Positions 45,172-53,252 of a stretch of DNA of 64,000 nucleotides are shown in pieces. The notes under the pieces were generated by a model. The model was not told the origin of the DNA and made no database searches. It saw nothing but the letters and a program-made list of their open reading frames with translations. Positions within the stretch are counted from its first letter, which is position 1; every line of letters starts with the position of its first letter. Where the stretch lies: contig JAFVBE010000003.1 in NCBI GenBank assembly GCA_017480195.1, forward strand, positions 1 through 64,000, read 5' to 3'. The translations under genes were made by a program, and so were the position numbers. Source of the DNA: Lachnospiraceae bacterium. GTDB taxonomy: Bacteria > Bacillota > Clostridia > Lachnospirales > Lachnospiraceae.

Positions 45172-46137
45172 ATGGCGTTTAACAAGGTAGTAGTAGCAGG
45201 TGGTGGAGTTCTCGGAACTCAGATAGGACTTATGTGTGCTTACACAGGACATGATGTGACCTTCTGGCTTAGGAGTGAGGGATCTATAGGAAGAACCCAG
45301 CCGAAGATAGAGCGTTATTCGGCACTTATGATAGAGGATTTGGAGAAGGCGAAGGCGCTTATCGGCAATCCGATGGGAGCATTCGTGTATCCGAGAGGCA
45401 TGATAAAGGATTGGAACGGTGTTACTGTAGAACAGATTGATGAGCTTATTGCACAGGCAAAGAAGCGTTTTGCAGAGAATATTCATCTTGAGATAGATAT
45501 GGCGAAGGCTGTTGAGGACGCTGACATCGTTATCGAATCAATGTCTGAGGACCCTGATGCAAAGATTGGTGTGTATACCAAGATGAAGGACTTGCTTCCT
45601 GAGAAGACTATATTATGTACGAATTCATCTACTATGCTTCCAAGCACCTTTGCAGAGTATACAGGCAGACCGGAAAAATACTGTGCTCTCCATTTTGCCA
45701 ATACCATATGGAAGAATAACACTGCTGAGATAATGGGACATCCGGGAACAGATGCAGATGTATATAATCAGGTCGTTGCTTTTGCGGCAGAGATTAATAT
45801 GGTTCCGCTTAAGCTTCACAAGGAACAGCCGGGATATATACTTAATTCTATGCTTGTGCCGTTTTTAAGTGCTGCACAGGGACTTTGGGCAAATGAGGTT
45901 TCCGACCCAGAGACGATAGACCTTACATGGCAGCTTGCCACGAGTGCGCCGGCAGGACCATTTAAGATTCTTGATATAGTCGGACTTGAGACGGCATACA
46001 ACATCAACCAAATGAAACCGGATGCTGCTGTCGAGGGAACTACAACCTACAAGATAGGCAAGCTTTTGAAGGAAAAGATTGACAAGGGCGAAACCGGAGT
46101 AAATGCAGGTAAGGGCTTCTATGACTATACCAAATAA
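45172..46137 (+). CDS. 3-hydroxyacyl-CoA dehydrogenase
   Basis: 321 residues with the N-terminal Rossmann motif VVVAGGGVLGTQIG, the catalytic His in ALHFANTIWKN and a C-terminal helical domain. It matches 3-hydroxybutyryl-CoA dehydrogenases but has an insert of about 40 residues after the first strand-helix (QPKIERYSALMIEDLEK...). In Clostridia such enzymes serve butyrate formation or fatty-acid turnover. It stands alone, with no other butyrate-pathway genes near. GGAGG lies before the ATG. Confidence 0.9.
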   Translation: MAFNKVVVAGGGVLGTQIGLMCAYTGHDVTFWLRSEGSIGRTQPKIERYSALMIEDLEKAKALIGNPMGAFVYPRGMIKDWNGVTVEQIDELIAQAKKRFAENIHLEIDMAKAVEDADIVIESMSEDPDAKIGVYTKMKDLLPEKTILCTNSSTMLPSTFAEYTGRPEKYCALHFANTIWKNNTAEIMGHPGTDADVYNQVVAFAAEINMVPLKLHKEQPGYILNSMLVPFLSAAQGLWANEVSDPETIDLTWQLATSAPAGPFKILDIVGLETAYNINQMKPDAAVEGTTTYKIGKLLKEKIDKGETGVNAGKGFYDYTK

Positions 46138-46160
46138 ATAAATTTTATATTTAAAATCAA

Positions 46161-46217
46161 ATTCCCTTTTTCAGATGTCTGTCCAATAAAATACATTTGA
46201 AAAAGGGAATATTTTTT
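46161..46217 (+). terminator. Terminator after the dehydrogenase
   Basis: ATTCCCTTTTTCAGATGT (46161-46178) pairs with ACATTTGAAAAAGGGAAT (46193-46210) with one mismatch, then ATTTTTTG. Confidence 0.88.
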
Positions 46218-46229
46218 GATAAGCTTAAC

Positions 46230-46250
46230 GTGTGCATAACGCACACCTTT
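46230..46250 (+). terminator. Small GTGTGC/GCACAC hairpin before the HTH gene
   Basis: GTGTGC (46230-46235) and GCACAC (46241-46246) are followed by CTTTT. The same stem sequence ends the kinase gene at 48583-48611, so two like hairpins bracket the two-gene cassette. Confidence 0.6.
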
Positions 46251-46316
46251 TAATTATTTTTTTGTTATATAATAAAAGGTATTGATAGTGGTAGAATTTT
46301 ACAAAGGAGTTAATTT

Positions 46317-46742
46317 ATGGGTGTTTCGACAAACTCATTATTAAATAAGCTTACGAAGGGTAAGAATATCAATACCGTATTAGATAAGCATGAAACAGAT
46401 TTTTTTGAATGCACTATATCGGAGTATCTTATGAAGCTATGTGAGGAGAGAGATACGGTGCCGGAGAGAGTAGTTAATAAGGCCCAGATAGAGAGAACCT
46501 ACGGACATCAGATATTTAATGGCACGAGAACACCGTCGAGGGATAAGCTTATACAGATTGCTTTTGGTTTCGGACTGTCACTTGACGAGACACAGAGACT
46601 GCTTAATGTGGCAGGCAAGAGTGCACTATATCCAAAGATAAAAAGAGACGCCATAATCATTTATGCCATATCTCACGAGATGAGCGTTATGGAAGCACAG
46701 GATGTTCTATGTGCAAATGAACTGCCTATGCTTGGAGTATAA
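46317..46742 (+). CDS. HTH (XRE-like) regulator
   Basis: 141 residues. A central helix-turn-helix is suggested by VVNKAQIERTYGHQIFNGTRTPSRDKLIQIAFGFGLSLDETQRLL, which resembles cro/C1-type domains. The rest is helical, with no ligand domain. It lies 63 bp before a membrane kinase gene and is likely functionally paired with it, as kinase input or target (inference). AAAGGAG precedes ATG 46317. Confidence 0.8.
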   Translation: MGVSTNSLLNKLTKGKNINTVLDKHETDFFECTISEYLMKLCEERDTVPERVVNKAQIERTYGHQIFNGTRTPSRDKLIQIAFGFGLSLDETQRLLNVAGKSALYPKIKRDAIIIYAISHEMSVMEAQDVLCANELPMLGV

Positions 46743-46805
46743 ATTCTAATAAGATGGATTGATAATTTGAAAAAAAGACATTATAATGTATGTATATCTT
46801 AGAAT

Positions 46806-48560
46806 ATGGGGTATGCACAAATGATAGAAAAAGAAAATTTTTTAGAGAATTTTGACACAGAATTTGAAAACGGACTTCCGAAGGAATTTCTGGATAAATA
46901 TATAATTCTTGAGTGTTTTAACAGCACCGACAAATCAGATGCTCTGCTTGCAGAGGACAAGGTGAGTCATAAAAGGGTTGTGGCAAAGTGTTTTTCAAAT
47001 AAGAACGCCCTATATGAAAATATAGAAGACAAAGTATTGAAGGATACGGATAATTCATCCATTCCAAAATTCATAGAAGAATTCAAAAATGACAATTATT
47101 ATATCGTGTTAAGAGAGTATGTTGAGGGAATCTCTCTTGATGAATATATGCGTGCACACAAATTAGATTATAAGAGTAAGCTTGAGCTTGCCATCAAACT
47201 GGCAAAAGCAATGAAGGGACTTCATACATTGAATCCTGTTATAATACACAGAGATATCAAACCACAGAATATAATAGTAAAAGAGGATGAAAGCATAGCA
47301 TTTATTGACTTCGAGATAAGCCGTATATATAAGCAGGGAGAAAACGAAGATACTACTATAGGCGGAACTGCAGGATATGCTGCACCGGAGCAGTATGGAT
47401 TTATGCAGACAGATGTGCGTTCGGATATATATTCCTATGGTATCGTGCTTGCATGGATGCTGACAGGTAGTGCTGCACCACTTAAAAACGCAGATAGCAG
47501 TCTGGAGAAAATCTCAAAGAAATGTACGGAATTTCTGCCGGATAAGCGATATAAGAACGACGATACACTTATAGCGGAGCTGGAGAGAGCTTACGAGCCA
47601 TATGACGAGAAAGCAAAGAAGAAGCTTGTGGCAAGACGAATAGGTATAACGGCACTCGTGATAGCAGCAGTAGTATGCGTAGTAGCATTTTTTATGAACA
47701 GACACAAGCTGACATATAAATTTAATGACCCAATTGTTGAGGAAGCGGTGCGTGCCTCACTTGATAAACCGAGTGGCAGACTTACCTATGAGGATTTGGA
47801 AAATGTAACCGGCATATATATAGTAGGTGAAAAGGTGTTTGCAAATGAAGTACAGGCTGATATCGGCAAGGGTGAATGGGCCAATAGTACCCCGATATTC
47901 GGTGATTTAGAGGATTTATCCGATTTGGAAAATATGCCTAATCTTAAGGAAGTGGTTATCGTATCAGAACAGGTTAAGGATATATCGGCACTTTCTCATT
48001 TGGACAAGCTTGAACATGTTGACCTGCAGGGCAATATTATAGAGGATATCTCAGCGTTAGAGGGTAAGACGAAGATAAATTATCTCTCACTTAACAGTAA
48101 CAGTGTTACAAGTATAGCTCCGATTGCAGACTGTACGGAGCTTACATACCTTGATTTATATATGGCGGGAAGCTTCGACGGAAGCCCGCTTGGTAATTTA
48201 AAGAAGATAACATTTCTTAATATATGCAATGACTCGGATGCTTATGACTATATAGACGGACTTTTGCTTGACGAGCTTGATTTGAATGGTCGTGACCAGA
48301 CAGATGTATCGTGTGTAAACAAAGTTGGCAGGGTAAGTTCGCTCTCAATATCATATTCTGATATAACGGATATATCGGCATTAGAGGGCAGAAAGGATAT
48401 AACCTCCTTCAATATGTCGGGGTGCAGAGTGGAGGACATATCACCTCTTTGGACTATGCCTAATCTTGAACAGGTAATGTTTGGTATAGAGCAGGAGGAA
48501 CAGGTAAATGAATACATAAAGGAATACGGAGAACCATCATTTGAAATAATATATATGTAA
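46806..48560 (+). CDS. Atypical membrane Ser/Thr kinase with leucine-rich-repeat ectodomain
   Basis: 584 residues. The kinase domain (about 30-265) keeps Lys61, HRD (148-150), Asn in KPQN and GTAGYAAPEQ. But the Gly-rich loop is degenerate (ECFNSTDKSDAL) and the metal motif is DFE (168-170) in place of DFG. One membrane helix follows (about 279-297). The ectodomain carries leucine-rich repeats with the x-x-D-I-S-(A/P)-L pattern. It may be weakly active or a pseudokinase. ATG 46821 is an alternative start with a better-placed GGGG. A strong terminator follows. Confidence 0.88.
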   Translation: MGYAQMIEKENFLENFDTEFENGLPKEFLDKYIILECFNSTDKSDALLAEDKVSHKRVVAKCFSNKNALYENIEDKVLKDTDNSSIPKFIEEFKNDNYYIVLREYVEGISLDEYMRAHKLDYKSKLELAIKLAKAMKGLHTLNPVIIHRDIKPQNIIVKEDESIAFIDFEISRIYKQGENEDTTIGGTAGYAAPEQYGFMQTDVRSDIYSYGIVLAWMLTGSAAPLKNADSSLEKISKKCTEFLPDKRYKNDDTLIAELERAYEPYDEKAKKKLVARRIGITALVIAAVVCVVAFFMNRHKLTYKFNDPIVEEAVRASLDKPSGRLTYEDLENVTGIYIVGEKVFANEVQADIGKGEWANSTPIFGDLEDLSDLENMPNLKEVVIVSEQVKDISALSHLDKLEHVDLQGNIIEDISALEGKTKINYLSLNSNSVTSIAPIADCTELTYLDLYMAGSFDGSPLGNLKKITFLNICNDSDAYDYIDGLLLDELDLNGRDQTDVSCVNKVGRVSSLSISYSDITDISALEGRKDITSFNMSGCRVEDISPLWTMPNLEQVMFGIEQEEQVNEYIKEYGEPSFEIIYM

Positions 48561-48582
48561 TGATAATATGAATAAAAGTATC

Positions 48583-48611
48583 AAAGGTGTGCAGCGTGCA
48601 CACCTTTTTTG
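48583..48611 (+). terminator. Terminator after the kinase-LRR gene
   Basis: A perfect 11-bp stem (AAAGGTGTGCA with TGCACACCTTT), loop GCG, then T-run. It shares its stem sequence with the hairpin at 46230. Confidence 0.92.
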
Positions 48612-48711
48612 ATTATAAAAATGGTAGAATCAGGGAAATTAGTATGCTGATTTGCATATTATGTCACTCACGGATAATAGAGATAGAAAAGTATAATAAG
48701 GAGGTTATATA

Positions 48712-51700
48712 GTGAGTAAGAAATTAAGGAGACAAAGTTTAGCCCTGACTCTTGCAATTATGATGATTTTCACATTGTTTGTAAGTGTTACGCCTAAGGC
48801 TGATGGAGCTTCCGACGGCGCTGTCGAGACAGCAAGTGAGACAGATGCTTCAGAAGTTGCACATAATGATGTGACCACGGAGGCTGAAGCTACGGACGAT
48901 ATTGTACCGGATGCAAATGATGGTATAATTTCCTCGAGCGGCCTTGACCTTGTAGGTGCACCTTCAGATGATGCGCTTGTTATAGGAATGACTGGTTGGG
49001 ATGATGTTAATCGAGTACCGACTATTCCTACCGATATCGAGGATTTTATGAATGAAGCTCCTGCTACCATAATATACAATGAGGATGCAGGAAGCTGTTG
49101 GGTTGTTATAGGAATATATGACGCAGCAGAAGATAAAGTTAATCCTATAAGCACGGATAACATCGATAGCCTTATTGTAACAAATGACGATGATAATGAT
49201 AGTACCGTTAGCGACTTTATATCATTGGAGACATATTGGGATGAAAATGGCGATGAACAAAAAATATTTTCATTAAAATGTGATCAGATGGGTAACTATA
49301 CGCTTCACTATAATTCTTTAGAGCTATCAATTTGTGTGTCTGAAGATAATGGAAATGGTGGCGAGGAAGTGCCGGAAGGACTTGTAATTGGTTGGCCTTG
49401 GGATGATGATGGCTACGGCTTTGAAGGACGGGATGTACACAAAAATCTGTCCGGTTTATCCATCAAGAGTAATGAGTGGATTATCCTGGGCATAAAGTCC
49501 GGAGACGAGATAAACCCAATTACGCTTGACAAGCTTGACAAGCTGACTATCACCGATGCAGATGGAAATGATGTATCAGGAGTAGGAATCTCGGAGGCAA
49601 AGGATGGCTATTGGGATGAGGAAACTGAAGAGGATGTAGAATTTAACGCAGGAGACGGAATATTTATAATATATGTCGAGACCTCAGGAAGCTATGCGAT
49701 TACATATGCTGCAGATGATGCGGATGCAGCGGATGAGGATACATATACAGTTTACTTTGATGCAGGTATGCCTGCTGTAGCTGCATATAGCAGTGAGACA
49801 GTAAGCGAAGATACTTTGATTGGCAGAGAGGTAGGATATACCCCTGATACGAGGACCTTCTATATAAATAAATATGATGAGGTGTCTGAGGATGGAAGCT
49901 GGGGCACTACTCGCACCATAACCGACTACAGATTTGATAATGAAGAATTAGAGGAATATTTTGCCGCTTACATATCTGTTGAGGATACAGACAATGGATA
50001 TAAGGTAACCCTTGCAGATAATGTAATTATGGAATTTTCAATAATTGTAAAATACACTAATAAGGAATATTCGTATGTCGATGATGTAAGGTACGAGGAT
50101 GAAGAAGGCTGGGAGGATGAAGCCGAAATTTATTTTTATTATTCCGGAGATGACATAGAAACCGGAGGACCGTATCTTGATGGCGCACCTCAGTTGGGAT
50201 TTTCAGGCAATTATGTGTCTGAGGACTCATTCAAGTATGGCGTATATAATGATGCGATAGATGGCAATATATATTATGTTCATGCGGATACTATTCAGGG
50301 GGTTATTGATAAGCTTTCTGAGGCAGCTATAGGTGAAGCTGTTCCAGGATATGTAATGAATGAAGATGGTGAGCTTGAGCTTGCCGCAAATGTAAATGTA
50401 ATAAATACAGGCTATATATCCGTGCAGCCAAGCCAAGGCGGAAATTTGGTACTTGAGCCACAGTATGTAGCTTCCTCCGGCAATCTGAATGGTATTGCAT
50501 TCAGTGATTCGGCAAATGATTATTATGTTGTGGCGGATGCAAATTATGCAGCAGTTACAGGTCATTCCGGTACAGATGCTGACTATGTGGAATTAAAGCC
50601 AAAAGACCCTGCGCTTTTTATTGAATGGGAGCAGGACAAATTAACCGATGCCCAGATTACAATATTCGAGGATATTGCAGCCGCAGGAGATGGCTTCGTG
50701 GATTGGAAGGGCAAGCTCTACCGTGTAAAGCGTAATGAGAATTCCTATACGACCAGAGATGGTATAAAGGTGGATGACCATTATTTTACCTTTGCAGGTA
50801 CAGAGAGCTTTATGGATACCCCTGAGGAAGCCATGGAGGATTATCTGGAGAAGCTTGAGAATTATCTTGAAGGTATTGATCATGGAGTAGATGATTTAGT
50901 AAGTGATTTCAGACGCGCCGAGCTTATGCCGGGATTACATGTAAACCTCTATTGTGATATGCAGTTCCAAGGTGATATGGGTGAGCTTGTTATCGGATAC
51001 CCTGACAAGTCGCTTACCGGTGGAGAATACCACAGTGCCGTAATAGAGGCTTCGGGTGTTGAAATCACAGGACCGGATTCATATCCAACAGCAACAGAGG
51101 TTCATTCGAGCAGCAAGTTTAATTGGGGCGGTATAAGCTATGATTTCCGTACCTATACTATAGATAGTGAGCTTGATATGGCGGGTACAGCAACAGGTGT
51201 AACAGCAGTTGTGCCTGAGCCGAATGCGCTGGCTCAGATGTCCTACGAGCAGAAGGACGCAATCGAGGCAGGAGCTAAGCTTACGGTAGATGTAACTGCC
51301 AACGAGATAGATACAGCAGGAACACTTGATGCCGAGACTCAGACAGCAGTAGACTCTATAGTTACGGCTACAGGCAAGGATGCTTCTACTATAGAATTCC
51401 TTGACTTTACCGTCGATGCATCTGTCGAAGGAGTATCGGGAAGTACAAATATAACCGAGACGGTTGTTCCGATTAATATAACAATCACACCGAAGAAGCC
51501 TATTGATAGGAATAAAAAATATCGTATAGCCAGATATCATAACGGAAGGGTTGACTACATAGACCTTGTAGACAGCCTGTACCGTGAGGTTGCAGGACTT
51601 AATATAGGCTATGTAATAAATGCCAATGGAACAATAACCTTCCTTGCAGACAGGTTCTCTGTATATGCATTGGTTGATACTGAGGCAGAGGCACCTGTAG

Positions 51701-51915
51701 AAGAAACACCTGTGACACCAACACCTGCACAGGTAACAACTAATGATACACCTGCCACACCGGAAGCAGAAACACCTACTCAGGTAACTACCAACGAGAA
51801 TAACGGTGTAAAGACAGGAGACAATACACCGTTTGCGGTAATGCTGGTGTTGATGCTTGTGTCAGGAGTTAGTGTGTTAGCTATGAATACAAGGAAAATC
51901 AGAAAAAAGAAATAG
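48712..51915 (+). CDS. Large sorted cell-surface protein
   Basis: 1067 residues from GTG 48712 (AAGGAGG 9 bp upstream; no nearby in-frame ATG). A signal peptide (about 1-33) is followed by an acidic Thr/Glu-rich stretch and two related modules of about 110 residues (each starting LVIG and ending with a N/S-Y-(T/A)-(L/I)-(H/T)-Y strand). Beta-rich modules follow. The C-terminus has a Thr/Pro-rich linker, VKTGDNTP, a membrane helix and Arg-Lys-Lys-Lys. KTGD before a helix matches a sortase motif variant used by Clostridia, so wall anchoring is likely. No known catalytic domain was recognised. Confidence 0.88.
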   Translation: MSKKLRRQSLALTLAIMMIFTLFVSVTPKADGASDGAVETASETDASEVAHNDVTTEAEATDDIVPDANDGIISSSGLDLVGAPSDDALVIGMTGWDDVNRVPTIPTDIEDFMNEAPATIIYNEDAGSCWVVIGIYDAAEDKVNPISTDNIDSLIVTNDDDNDSTVSDFISLETYWDENGDEQKIFSLKCDQMGNYTLHYNSLELSICVSEDNGNGGEEVPEGLVIGWPWDDDGYGFEGRDVHKNLSGLSIKSNEWIILGIKSGDEINPITLDKLDKLTITDADGNDVSGVGISEAKDGYWDEETEEDVEFNAGDGIFIIYVETSGSYAITYAADDADAADEDTYTVYFDAGMPAVAAYSSETVSEDTLIGREVGYTPDTRTFYINKYDEVSEDGSWGTTRTITDYRFDNEELEEYFAAYISVEDTDNGYKVTLADNVIMEFSIIVKYTNKEYSYVDDVRYEDEEGWEDEAEIYFYYSGDDIETGGPYLDGAPQLGFSGNYVSEDSFKYGVYNDAIDGNIYYVHADTIQGVIDKLSEAAIGEAVPGYVMNEDGELELAANVNVINTGYISVQPSQGGNLVLEPQYVASSGNLNGIAFSDSANDYYVVADANYAAVTGHSGTDADYVELKPKDPALFIEWEQDKLTDAQITIFEDIAAAGDGFVDWKGKLYRVKRNENSYTTRDGIKVDDHYFTFAGTESFMDTPEEAMEDYLEKLENYLEGIDHGVDDLVSDFRRAELMPGLHVNLYCDMQFQGDMGELVIGYPDKSLTGGEYHSAVIEASGVEITGPDSYPTATEVHSSSKFNWGGISYDFRTYTIDSELDMAGTATGVTAVVPEPNALAQMSYEQKDAIEAGAKLTVDVTANEIDTAGTLDAETQTAVDSIVTATGKDASTIEFLDFTVDASVEGVSGSTNITETVVPINITITPKKPIDRNKKYRIARYHNGRVDYIDLVDSLYREVAGLNIGYVINANGTITFLADRFSVYALVDTEAEAPVEETPVTPTPAQVTTNDTPATPEAETPTQVTTNENNGVKTGDNTPFAVMLVLMLVSGVSVLAMNTRKIRKKK

Positions 51916-51943
51916 TAAATAAAATATAAAAAAATAAATAAAG

Positions 51944-51979
51944 CGACTGATTCTGAATACTTTGGAATCAGTCGTTTTT
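51944..51979 (+). terminator. Terminator after the surface protein
   Basis: CGACTGATTC (51944-51953) pairs with GAATCAGTCG (51965-51974), followed by TTTTT. Confidence 0.9.
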
Positions 51980-51990
51980 AAATTGATATC

Positions 51991-52029
51991 TATTCCCCAA
52001 AATTAAAAAAATATTGACTTTGGGGAATA
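51991..52029 (+). promoter_or_regulatory. Promoter and perfect inverted repeat before the ATPase gene
   Basis: TATTCCCCAAA (51991-52001) and TTTGGGGAATA (52019-52029) are perfect 11-bp arms 17 bp apart. TTGACT (52014-52019) is the likely -35, with TAAGAT or TATAAT just downstream as -10. The right arm sits in the spacer, a suitable operator place. Confidence 0.6.
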
Positions 52030-52061
52030 ATAAATATAAGATTATAATGAGGTGATTAACT

Positions 52062-53252
52062 ATGAAATTAATAGAAAGAACTGAATATATTCAAAAATTA
52101 TATGATGTAAAGGGAACACCGGATATAAAAGTAATAACCGGAGTACGCCGTAGTGGTAAATCAAAGCTTATGGAGGCATTTATCGAAAAAATAAAGCATA
52201 TAGATGACATTGCTAACATAATTCATATAAATTACAATGATGATGAGAATGAATGCTTATTAGAATATCATACACTGTTGGATTATGTTAAGAATAAATA
52301 TAAAAAAGAGAAGAATAATTATCTTTTTATTGACGAAATTCAGATGTGTAATGGATTTGAAAAAGCAATCAATAGTTTTCATTCATCGGAAAAATATGAT
52401 ATATACATTACCGGATCAAATGCCTTTTTACTTAGTAGTGATTTGGCAACATTATTTACAGGCAGAACATTTGAAATTGAGGTATTTCCTTTTTCCTTTA
52501 AAGAGTTTATTGAGTATTATAGTTATACCGATATGCAAACAGCCTATAATAAGTATTTGATAGAAGGTGGAATGCCGGGGTCTTATGTTTACAAAAATGA
52601 ATCAGATAAGCATAGATATATAAGGAGTATTTTTGATATGCTTATCTTGAGAGATATTAAGCAAAAATATAAAATAAGAAATGTTGTAGTACTCGAAAAA
52701 CTAACAGATTATTTGACGGATAATATTGCAAATCTTACAACACCAAGAAAATTAACAGATATGATAAATAGAAAAGGTGATGCTGTAGACCATAAGACTG
52801 TAGATAAATATATAGGTTACTTATGCAAAGCATTTGCATTTTACAAGGTGAAAAGATATGATATTCAAGGTAGAAAATATTTGTCGAGCACTGAAAAATA
52901 TTACTTAAGTGATCATTCTTTTAAATATGCAAAATTAGGAACAAAAAATCAAGATTATGGAAGAGTGTTAGAGAATATAGTCGCTATTGAACTTATGAGA
53001 AGAGGATATGAATTATATGTAGGAGTGTTATATAAAAAGGAAATTGACTTTGTTGCAATAAAAGATAGTGAAAAAATATACATTCAGGTTGCAAATAGTG
53101 TTGAGGATCAAAATACGAAAGAAAGGGAACTTGCCCCATTGCAAAAGATAAAAGATTCATATTCTAAAATGCTTATAACTCGTACAGGTTATCCTGAATA
53201 TGATATAGAGGGGATTAAAATTGTTGATATTACAGATTGGTTACTCAATTGA
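52062..53252 (+). CDS. AAA_14/DUF4143 ATP-binding protein
   Basis: 396 residues. Walker A is TGVRRSGKSKL near residue 24, Walker B NYLFIDEIQM, then the TGSNAFLLSSDLATLFTGR sensor region. The C-terminal DUF4143 domain follows, with a PD-(D/E)XK-like stretch (YELYVGVLYKKEIDFVAIKD). These ATPases are patchily spread, often as isolated genes, and have no clear function. AT-richer than its neighbours, consistent with acquisition. GAGGTG precedes the ATG. It ends 12 bp inside the convergent permease gene. Confidence 0.9.
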   Translation: MKLIERTEYIQKLYDVKGTPDIKVITGVRRSGKSKLMEAFIEKIKHIDDIANIIHINYNDDENECLLEYHTLLDYVKNKYKKEKNNYLFIDEIQMCNGFEKAINSFHSSEKYDIYITGSNAFLLSSDLATLFTGRTFEIEVFPFSFKEFIEYYSYTDMQTAYNKYLIEGGMPGSYVYKNESDKHRYIRSIFDMLILRDIKQKYKIRNVVVLEKLTDYLTDNIANLTTPRKLTDMINRKGDAVDHKTVDKYIGYLCKAFAFYKVKRYDIQGRKYLSSTEKYYLSDHSFKYAKLGTKNQDYGRVLENIVAIELMRRGYELYVGVLYKKEIDFVAIKDSEKIYIQVANSVEDQNTKERELAPLQKIKDSYSKMLITRTGYPEYDIEGIKIVDITDWLLN

